18,955 nt of DNA from Candidatus Fermentibacterota bacterium (GTDB taxonomy: Bacteria; JAFGKV01), in contig JAUXFG010000071.1 of NCBI GenBank assembly GCA_030620115.1, positions 1-18,955 on the forward strand, written 5' to 3'. The position numbers were made by a program, and so were the translations under genes. The notes under the pieces are model-generated. The model searched no databases. It was not told where the DNA came from and was given only the letters and a program-made list of their open reading frames with translations. Shown piece after piece: positions 6,335 through 14,200 of this stretch (position 1 is the first letter of the stretch; every line of letters begins with the position of its first letter).

Positions 6335-6368
6335 GAGATGCCTTCGTCGCTACTCTCCTCGCAATGAC
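6335..6368 (-). repeat. Dispersed intergenic repeat of the GTCATTGCGAGGAG type
   Basis: Read on the minus strand it starts GTCATTGCGAGGAG and continues with GCGACGAAGGCATCTC. This closely follows an intergenic repeat with the core ATTGCGAGGAG..GCGACGAAGCAATCTC that I recognise from many unrelated bacterial genomes. One copy only in this window. No function assigned. Confidence 0.5.
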
Positions 6369-6442
6369 TGAGGTTGGGGCCACGGTTGCGGAATCTCTCT
6401 GACGTAGCGTTGAGCCCAGAATTCCGAGCGAGGCTTCCTGCT

Positions 6443-9400
6443 CTATTCCATGTATTGGGTCTCCATAGAGTAACTGGCTCTTTTTCCGGCCCGCCATTTC
6501 CAAATGAGCCCCACCGCTGCACCGATGAGGGGATAGTATCCTGCTCCATAGATAATGATACCAGTCAATACGATCACCCAGAACAATCGCCGAAAACTGA
6601 ATCCCGGTCCGTAACGCCAGAGCAGCAGGAGAACAACCATCCCCACGATCGCCCCAAGAAATGGGGGTACGGGTGCAGCGCTCCAGGCAGCTATTGTCGG
6701 CGTCCCACCCAAGAGCATCACCCGGCTGAAATCCTTGCGCTCGCCTTCCAGTGGGATGCTCACCTTCACCGGCATGGCGCCCGCTTCGAGACCGGCCCCT
6801 CCTGATGACGCCGGCGCCTGCGCTATATTGAGCTGACGCATGATGGTGAGTTCTTGTTGGTCTTCATTATCCACCGCTGTCTGCGTCATGATTCTCGCCC
6901 TGCCGTGCGTTTTGGTCAGATTGCTTCCAAATCTGAACCAGTTTCGTTTCGAGGGGAGGTAGAGCGTCCAATCCACCACAGAGCAGGGCAGATCGAGCTC
7001 CGGCCCGGAAAGCTCCATCTTTCCCATTGGCGGGAGAGCCCCATGCTCTTCCACCCAGACGAGTTCAAGCTGCAGCGGCGCGAGCTTACCATCCCTCTCT
7101 CGCGACGCAGACACGGGAAGCCGATAACTCCCATCTTCGCTTCTTCCAGGCGCGAATGACTGCCCGTTCACCATATAGCTCCAAATCTGCACGTTCTCAG
7201 GCAACACAACCCTGAGGAATTGCTCTCCACTGTTCCTCAGGGTGAACAGCGCTCTGTGAACTGCCCGGCCGGCAGGAGACACTACGGTGAGAAGATCTTC
7301 ACGATCAACAGAGGCGGTCAGCAAGGCAATGTCTTGCTGTTGCTCCAACTTTAGGCCGACACGATAAGCCGGATCGATGTACTTGAAAGCAAGGAGAATG
7401 GGATTCTCAGCGCGGTTCCATAGAATGGTGGGAAGATCGGCGGGGTCGGTGCGGGTCGCTCCATCTTGACTGGTGGAGGTCACACGCAGGCTGGTCAAAA
7501 CCTGAACTCCCATCTCTCCCCTGAATCGCATAGCGCCACGAAGTGCAGGCTCGAGCACCATCCTGCTCGTCACCGTGTCAGGCAGCTGCAACTCATAGAG
7601 GAGATCCAGGTAGACCCTTCCTTTGGTTTGAGGCTTCAACAGTACGATCAGCATCTGCCCTGTGTCAGCCTCCTCCACAACCCAATCCACCATGGAAGAA
7701 GAGGAGACCTCCAGCAATTCCATACCTGGAGATACATCAAATGCCAGGGTGTCCAAGACGCCTTGGATTATGTCGATAGTAAGGCCGGTGCGCCCCTCGA
7801 TGACACCGGCATCCACTGAGAAAAGCGTCAGCCCTTCGGCCAGGAGCTTCCCTCTTCCTGGCTCACCCTCCCGTGGCCTCACCGCCGATGGAAGCACGAG
7901 CTCCGGCGGAACGAATCTCCAGGTCAACTGCACGCTTCTATTGCCCATGAGTGGCATAGACCCGGTCATTGAATCGCCGTCATCCACAAGATCGATCCGT
8001 TTGCCGTCGACCTTGAGACCCGAAGAACCACGGGGGAGGACCACGGAGAGCTCCATGCCTCCGGTGGGAGGCAGGGGAAGAGAAACCGTCCGGCTGTTGC
8101 CCTGGCTCGAAACAGAAACGTGGTACTTCATGTGGAGCACGTGGCTCTTTTCGCCTTCCACCAATAACCGTGTCCCTTGCCCCTGCGTCCAGAGCGGTGC
8201 GGCTTCGCCGTCCAACAGAATCTCCGCCGGCCTGGCTGAGGATGACAGCAGGTCCATATATCGCCATCCCGGGCCCACACTGACGACCGCCCCTGATCCC
8301 TCGACAAGCGCCTCATCCTCACCCACTGACACGACCAGACTCATTCCGTCGAGGAATGAGGAGGTGACTGCGGGTACAAACCGTGCGGGATCACCAAGCT
8401 TCGCAATAAGATTCCGGACTCGTGAGATAGGCAGAAAGACCTGCTCCTGCCTGGAACCACCGGCGAACAGCCCCTCGAGCTCACTCTGGGGAACCATCCT
8501 GAGCACCTCTCTCGGAGAACTCTGCTCCTCTCCGGAAGAAGAGCCAAAGAACAGCAAAAGCACAAGTAGCGCGGCTCCGGCGCGTCTCTGCCTGGCCACA
8601 CGCAAGAGAATCAATAGCACAACAAGCAAGCCAATCGCCCAGGCATATAGCCGGCCGGGTGAACCTGCCTGCACATACCAGCAGGATATGGTAGGCTTTT
8701 CGTCCTTTTGGAGGATCTGCCTGAACTCGACACGGTTTCCAACCTCAGGCATTCTGACACTGACCGAGGGCTTGCCCACGTTCCGGCGGCCCTGCTTTCG
8801 CAGTTGCTGCAGCAGCTTGCCGCCCTTCCTGTCGTAGGCCGCCTTCTCTTCGTACATGCGATCCAGCTCTGCTTTCTCTCCTTGCTCGAGAAAATCCCTA
8901 ACAGAGGTAGATCCCTCAAGGCGAGATCTGGAATCGCTTGGCGCATGGATGGGCTCATCTGCTTGGTAGAAGATCTCCCCGGCGCTTCCTCCTCGAATGC
9001 GGAGATCGTCGGACGTTTTGGAGATCTCTCCAAGTCCCCGGACGCTCCTTCCTTTGACCAGCTCAACATTCCCTCCCCACCGCACAGGACGAACCTGATC
9101 CGGATAGTTCACTGTCCAGGCGAGCCGGCTGCACGGCAGATCAGGCGAGGGTCCCTGGATCTCGAGCAATCCAAAGAGACCGGGGGCCGCGCGTGGAATC
9201 ATATACGTGAGTTCTACTGGAAAGGCTTGTTCCTGGCCCCTTCCCACCGAACTCGCCAAAGGAAGCAGCACTTTGCCGTTGACCATGCCGGGACGGACGG
9301 GCTGTCGATTGACCCGAACGTGCCAGAGCTCCGCATGGGGCGGCAATATCAACTCGAGAAACTGCTTGGTGGTATTACGCACCACATAAGTACAACTGGT

Positions 9401-10741
9401 GACATGTTCGCCCGTGGGATACACGACCGTGGAAATCCGCGCATCATCAATGACCGCCACCAAGACCGGTACATCGCGGTGCCGAGAAATCCGCAGGGAA
9501 ATGTGCATCTTTGCCGGATCACCTCGGAATGCCTGAAGGATTCTTCCCGCGACGCGCCCTCGAAGCTCATCGGCGAGCTCACGAGCCTGGAGCACCTCCA
9601 CACCTTCCTGGCCCTCCAACTCCACCTCTATGTTGGTGGTAGCCACCACCGCCCATTCTCCCCGCTGACGCTGCGCGCCGCCCACCACAAAGGCGGGGAC
9701 AGACACAATGCCGGAAGGGCCATCCAGATTGACGAGGTACTCGAGGAATAGCTGCTCCTGACCCCTGACAGGAGCGGCAAGATACACAAGCATCTCCGGC
9801 CCCTCCTGTTCCCATGTATCAACGTTCGCACCCCGGACCTCCATGACCTCCACACCCTCGGGGATAGCCACCTTCAGGAGCTGTGCCTGGCCTCCACGAA
9901 CCTCGATTTTGAAATTCACCGAGCCTTTGAGCGCAGCCTCTCCCAATGAAAGCAGGTTCTGGCTGTTCACCTCGATGCGTGCAGTCTTTGCAGACTCGGA
10001 GATCCTCGTTATCCTCTTGATGCGGGGGCGCCACGTGAGACGCATCGCCCCCCCACGGCCTGGGGACACCTCAAGGAGCTGAGCGCCCTCTGTTTCCTTT
10101 ACCATTGCTTTCCCCACCGAGCTCGTGGCGTGCCACTGCCCCGGCGGCAGGCGCAGAGAGAAGCTCATTGCGCCCACAGGTGGAAACAGAAGATCCATGA
10201 ATCCTCCTCCATCCGACGCAGTCACCGGAAGCAGGAGATCCACCTCGATTTCTTTCCTCCCTGGTCCACGGATGAGAGCGCCCCAGTAGCCCTGCATTGG
10301 AACAGGCCCGGTCTGGCGCATCACGCATTCCTGCCCCCCGGGCGAGAGGACCAGCTCCTCCCGAGCAGATACCGCCGAGAGGACCGGTGTCTCTTTGCCG
10401 ACCAAAGGCACATAGAGCCAGCCATCCTCAAGGAGATCCACGACATAGACTGCCTTGAGCGCCGCCGCATCGTCTCTGATCTCACCGGTCACCACGACCG
10501 AAGACACCACCCCGCGTACCGGCGCGTCAGGAAGTCGAACCACCGTGGCCTCCACGGCCTGTTCAAGCGCGTTCAGCTCATGCTCCGGTATGAACACCAA
10601 GGGATCCTTTGTGGCGAGTACGGAATCGGCCTTCCCCGCTGGGTAAGGCAGCAAAAGATGAACCTCCGACGGCGGCTTCTCAGTGGAAGATGCCGCAGCA
10701 ACACACAGGCCAAGAACGAGCAAAGCGGTCACGTAACGCAT
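6443..10741 (-). CDS. Large membrane-anchored beta-rich envelope protein with internal duplication, function unknown
   Basis: The 1432-aa protein starts at ATG 10741 with AAGGAGGT a few nt upstream and a signal peptide (1-19, YVTALLVLGLCVAAASS). It has two homologous halves. Residues about 435-565 (STVVYPTGE, RNTTKQFLELILPP, PDLPCSRLAWTVNYP) align with 1149-1278 (LTVVSPAGR, RNSGEQFLRVVLPE, ELDLPCSVVDWTLYLP). The following segments also match (EFRQILQKDEKPTISCW near 672 with DFSRVMLLGGTPTIAAW near 1338). Each half then reaches a membrane region: about 697-714 in the first; 1360-1376 and 1386-1414 in the second. Between them, 719-735 (RRAGAALLVLLLFFGSS) looks like an ancestral second signal peptide, so a fusion of two tandem paralogues is likely. 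No enzyme motif is visible; the rest is predicted beta-sandwich with repeated LP(P/E) strand ends. Family unrecognised; coding status is secure. Confidence 0.85.
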   Translation of the reverse strand: MRYVTALLVLGLCVAAASSTEKPPSEVHLLLPYPAGKADSVLATKDPLVFIPEHELNALEQAVEATVVRLPDAPVRGVVSSVVVTGEIRDDAAALKAVYVVDLLEDGWLYVPLVGKETPVLSAVSAREELVLSPGGQECVMRQTGPVPMQGYWGALIRGPGRKEIEVDLLLPVTASDGGGFMDLLFPPVGAMSFSLRLPPGQWHATSSVGKAMVKETEGAQLLEVSPGRGGAMRLTWRPRIKRITRISESAKTARIEVNSQNLLSLGEAALKGSVNFKIEVRGGQAQLLKVAIPEGVEVMEVRGANVDTWEQEGPEMLVYLAAPVRGQEQLFLEYLVNLDGPSGIVSVPAFVVGGAQRQRGEWAVVATTNIEVELEGQEGVEVLQARELADELRGRVAGRILQAFRGDPAKMHISLRISRHRDVPVLVAVIDDARISTVVYPTGEHVTSCTYVVRNTTKQFLELILPPHAELWHVRVNRQPVRPGMVNGKVLLPLASSVGRGQEQAFPVELTYMIPRAAPGLFGLLEIQGPSPDLPCSRLAWTVNYPDQVRPVRWGGNVELVKGRSVRGLGEISKTSDDLRIRGGSAGEIFYQADEPIHAPSDSRSRLEGSTSVRDFLEQGEKAELDRMYEEKAAYDRKGGKLLQQLRKQGRRNVGKPSVSVRMPEVGNRVEFRQILQKDEKPTISCWYVQAGSPGRLYAWAIGLLVVLLILLRVARQRRAGAALLVLLLFFGSSSGEEQSSPREVLRMVPQSELEGLFAGGSRQEQVFLPISRVRNLIAKLGDPARFVPAVTSSFLDGMSLVVSVGEDEALVEGSGAVVSVGPGWRYMDLLSSSARPAEILLDGEAAPLWTQGQGTRLLVEGEKSHVLHMKYHVSVSSQGNSRTVSLPLPPTGGMELSVVLPRGSSGLKVDGKRIDLVDDGDSMTGSMPLMGNRSVQLTWRFVPPELVLPSAVRPREGEPGRGKLLAEGLTLFSVDAGVIEGRTGLTIDIIQGVLDTLAFDVSPGMELLEVSSSSMVDWVVEEADTGQMLIVLLKPQTKGRVYLDLLYELQLPDTVTSRMVLEPALRGAMRFRGEMGVQVLTSLRVTSTSQDGATRTDPADLPTILWNRAENPILLAFKYIDPAYRVGLKLEQQQDIALLTASVDREDLLTVVSPAGRAVHRALFTLRNSGEQFLRVVLPENVQIWSYMVNGQSFAPGRSEDGSYRLPVSASRERDGKLAPLQLELVWVEEHGALPPMGKMELSGPELDLPCSVVDWTLYLPSKRNWFRFGSNLTKTHGRARIMTQTAVDNEDQQELTIMRQLNIAQAPASSGGAGLEAGAMPVKVSIPLEGERKDFSRVMLLGGTPTIAAWSAAPVPPFLGAIVGMVVLLLLWRYGPGFSFRRLFWVIVLTGIIIYGAGYYPLIGAAVGLIWKWRAGKRASYSMETQYME

Positions 10742-11072
10742 GATACCTCCTTCAGGGGGGTCCCGGTCATGTGAGGAAACGAGTCACGCTTGATGAATGC
10801 AAGGTTCAACAACCCATCATACACAAAATGGTCGGTCTTCGTTGACATTGCAACGATGACTGTCGCGCATATCAGTGAAGCATCTCAGCATGGCAGGAAG
10901 TTCACTCGCTGGTAAGGTGGGTGCAACTGGAAGGAGGATACGGCGAAATCCGCGAACTATTTAAGTTCCTGCGCATATACTTAATCAGTTTGCCCGGCGA
11001 TCAGGCCCTCTTTGAGACCTGATAATTCGACATGAGTAAGACCTTGACCACTCCCTCTCTCCCACAACGTCC
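10742..11072. other. Intergenic spacer upstream of the 1432-aa gene
   Basis: The 5' leader of the 1432-aa gene lies here (minus strand); a TATGAT -10-like box occurs about 90 bp upstream of its start but no clear -35 box accompanies it. No gene, tRNA or strong hairpin was recognised in the remaining sequence. Confidence 0.3.
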
Positions 11073-11110
11073 TCGGAATCGGCATCGGAATCGCTATCGC
11101 TATCGAAATC
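11073..11110. repeat. Degenerate hexanucleotide repeat, block 1
   Basis: This block consists of six successive variants of a 6-bp unit ATCG(G/C)(A/C/T): TCGGAATCGGCATCGGAATC followed by GCTATCGCTATCGAAATC. On the minus strand it would read Asp-Ser-Asp-Ser. It is the inverted counterpart of the block at 11184-11210. Confidence 0.55.
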
Positions 11111-11183
11111 AGCCACACCGTAGCTCTCGCCTTCACCAAACATCCAGATTCTCTTGACTGAGGACCATGTGATCACACCTCAA

Positions 11184-11210
11184 TTCGATTCCGATCCCGA
11201 TCCCGATCCG
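11184..11210. repeat. Degenerate hexanucleotide repeat, block 2
   Basis: TTCGATTCCGATCCCGATCC repeats a 6-bp CGATYC unit and is nearly the reverse complement of part of block 1 (about 19 of 21 positions), so the two blocks could pair across about 75 nt. It is flanked by CAATT (11181-11185) and AATTG (11212-11216). Confidence 0.5.
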
Positions 11211-11242
11211 TAATTGATCAAAAATACTGATGCAGCAGATCC

Positions 11243-11264
11243 TTGGTAAGAAATCCGGGCTCGA
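11243..11264 (+). repeat. Solo copy of the right end of the 296-bp structured element
   Basis: Positions 11243-11264 match 1592-1613, the right end of the inverted-repeat element, at 19 of 22 bases (TTGGT.AGAA.TCCGGGCT.GA). No matching left arm or internal hairpins are present nearby, so it is a relic or an independent use of the same motif. Confidence 0.4.
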
Positions 11265-11296
11265 CGTGGAAGTGGTGCTCTCGCGTGCCAGGGGCT

Positions 11297-14200
11297 CTAT
11301 CGAATGACCAAAATCTTCCCCTTGGCTGAGATTCTTTCCTCGGTTCGACTGCTGAGGCTGCGCGCTTCTACGCGATAAAGATACACACCATTGGCAACCC
11401 GATCGCCATCACGGTCACGGCATTGCCACTCCAGACCCTCGTGACGCTGAGGAGTCACCTCAATGGGTCCCAGGATATCCACCAACCGGCCGGTGGGCGT
11501 ATAGATGGAGATCGTTACTTCCGCCTCGTGACTGCTTTCCACAAAGAACTCCGTGTGGCCCGGAGCCGGGGAAGGGATGGGAACCACTCGCGCCAGCGAG
11601 AAGTCCCTCGCAAGGATCTCCACCTCGGTGCTGAGCAGGTTGTTGGATTCGTCACGCTCAGGCACGATCTGGGCCGCATCGATCCATGCATAGAGCTCAT
11701 GCCTCCCTGGTTCATCGGGAGTAGCCCAGAATAGCTCTAGCGGTCTCTCCTCACCCGGAGCCAAACCAACATCCGGCGTGACGGTTGCCAGGAGCTCCGC
11801 AGTGTCCGCCTGCCCAGAGCTCGGATTCCCTCTGAACAGGGCTACTGTGTAGAGAGCAGCCAATTGCTCCCCGGTATTGGCAACAGTGAGCGATACTGAT
11901 ACCGTATCACCGGCCAGTGGTCGTGGGGGCATGGCAAGAAGCTCGTCATTCACCGCCATGAGTTCCGCGGGCCACACGCCGACCAAAACTATTGTTGCCG
12001 AGTTATTCTCCGGAAAAGAATCTGCCGGCATGCAGGAAACGCAGGTACGCCAACTGCTGGCGCCATGGGTCGCAGGCCATTCCAGTCTCGTTGACACCGT
12101 ATCCCCAGGTTCAGGTATGGGTAGTTCCCATGCGCCTGCCAACGAATCCCCGGGCATCTTCCAGACCTCTACCCAGGCACTGTCCGGAGCGATCTCACCA
12201 TTGTTGCCCACCTCGAGGACCAGGACGGCGTTTTCACCGACAACCACGGTATCTTCCACGAAGCGCACATTCCGCATCACCAGATCAGGAGGATATTTCG
12301 CACGAACCGTCACCGTGCAGTGCGCCTGGTTGTTCTCCAAGGTGCTCTCCTCTACCGGTGTGGAAACCGTGACCCGGAAATCGAGGACCCCGGCTTCGAC
12401 GAGTACGGAGGTCGTCTCCACCCGTGCCCCACCACCATTGAACTCCGGCAAAAACAGGCTGTCGAAGGGCTCCCAACTGTTCCCTGCATCGGTACTTCGC
12501 CACCACTTGATTGCCACTGTATGTACCGGCGCGTCGCCTTCATTGGTGAGCATAGTAAACAGAGAGACGAGATCCCCTTCCACGGCCTGATCGTGCGACG
12601 CTTCGAGTGTCACCGCCAGGTCGGCAAGGGTCATCACATGGACCTGCAGTTCCGCGGTATTGTTCTCTTCATTGGTCTCCTGGATCTCATCGCCAGTATC
12701 CAGATCAATGGAAATGGAATGATCTCCCGCAGAAGCGCCCCGCTCCCAGAGCCAGGCATGGTTGAAATCCATCTGTGCCCGGCCAGGAAGAGCGACACGC
12801 CATGTCTTGAGCGCCTCTTCATCCAAGACAAGCAAAACCTCAAAGGAGTCCGCATCAATCATCCCGGCATTTCGAATGGAGAAGGCCACCCATGAGCTGT
12901 CTCCCTCCACCGGCTCAACGGGCTCCAGATGAGTCCATGCCACAAGAAGGTCCGCGCCGGTAACCACCTCGACCTCTTGCGCCATGCTATTGTTGGCCTC
13001 GTCCAGTTCAGAAACTTGATCTTCGGTATCCACGGTAAGATAAAAGCGGTGCTGGCCCACCTGATCCATGGTCGACCATGCGCCCGAAAGCGTGTCCGCG
13101 CCTCCTCCTGCCAGCCCCACCACGGTCTTCTCCGCGATGATCGACATGTCCGCACTGTCCGGATGCCCATGCGTCAGCAGAATCCGGAACTCCGATGCCT
13201 CTGCCTCTCCGGTGTTACTCCAGCTCCCTCGCAGATACAGAGAATCACCCTCAGGAGGGCTCGTATTCGAGATCCATAGCGCAACCGCCTCCAACTCCGC
13301 GCGAGTCGCGATGTGTACGGCAGCAGCCGAGCTGTTATTCGTCTCGTCCAGCTCGTCGATCACGCCCCTCCAATCCACCACCGCCCTGATGAGGTGGTCA
13401 CCCGCATCAAGATCCGTAATCGCCCACACGAGCGGGAAAGTGTCAGACTTCCCTCGCTCCAACGCCGGCGCCTGGAAGTCCGCCAGCTCATTGGTGGTGC
13501 CCGAGGACAATGAGCTGTCAGTAAGCTGAATGCCATAGCCCGGCGCCGAACCGGTACCTTGGTTGCTTACCGCCAGCATCACCGTAAGAAGACTATCCAT
13601 CACCTCTGGCGCCGCCGGAATAATCCAGAGTGAGCTATCGGTAAGCGTCAGGTCGGGAATCGGCTCCAGGACCTGGAAACTCGTGGAGCTTGTATTGTCA
13701 TTCCGATATGCCTCTTGTTGGGCCGTATCAGGATTCACCCATGCCCAGATCTCTCTCTGCTCCAACCCATCCGGCACCACCCAATTCCAGCTCACTGTGG
13801 TGCTCTCCTCAATGCCGAGGGCAGGCACTGGAAGGTCCGCCAGGGCATTCCCGCCACTGTCCGGCTCCGCATCGAATAGCCGCACCAGAGTTCCTGGGCC
13901 TGGGTCGATGCCAAGATTCCGCACCACGATGCTGACCTCAACGCTGTCCCCTGCGACAATGGGTTGTGGCCCCACCATAATGTCCCCATCCCGCAACACC
14001 CAGTCCGGCCGTTCAGCCAATGCCAATGGGAGGAGAGGATCGCCTATCCATAGGAAGAGCAGCGGAGAGTGCATGGGATGATCCAAGCTGCCTGAAACCC
14101 TCGGATCGAGTTTGGAGAGCAGAATGGCCACAATGGGTACACGCTCCTGATCACGGAAGAGAACCTCGAGCTGTCTGTCAGCCATGGCAAAATCAACGTT

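Noticed and set aside
7662-9751. 391- and 347-codon plus-strand open frames opposite the 1432-aa gene
   Set aside because: Low-complexity Ser/Pro/Thr or Arg/His-rich shadows of the minus-strand gene, without ribosome-binding sites or motifs.
6443-10741. Assembly error fusing two genes into the 1432-aa frame
   Set aside because: The two halves differ substantially in sequence and the frame is continuous with no collapsed or identical repeat, so a biological fusion is more likely, though reads would settle it.
10985-11176. 63-codon minus-strand frame with an Asp-Ser repeat
   Set aside because: The Asp-Ser run is only the translation of the hexanucleotide repeat block; no family match and no ribosome-binding site.
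11231-11308. Short plus-strand frame MQQILGKKSGLDVEVV
   Set aside because: Looks protein-like but lacks a ribosome-binding site, overlaps the end of the C25 gene and the solo repeat end, and matches nothing known.
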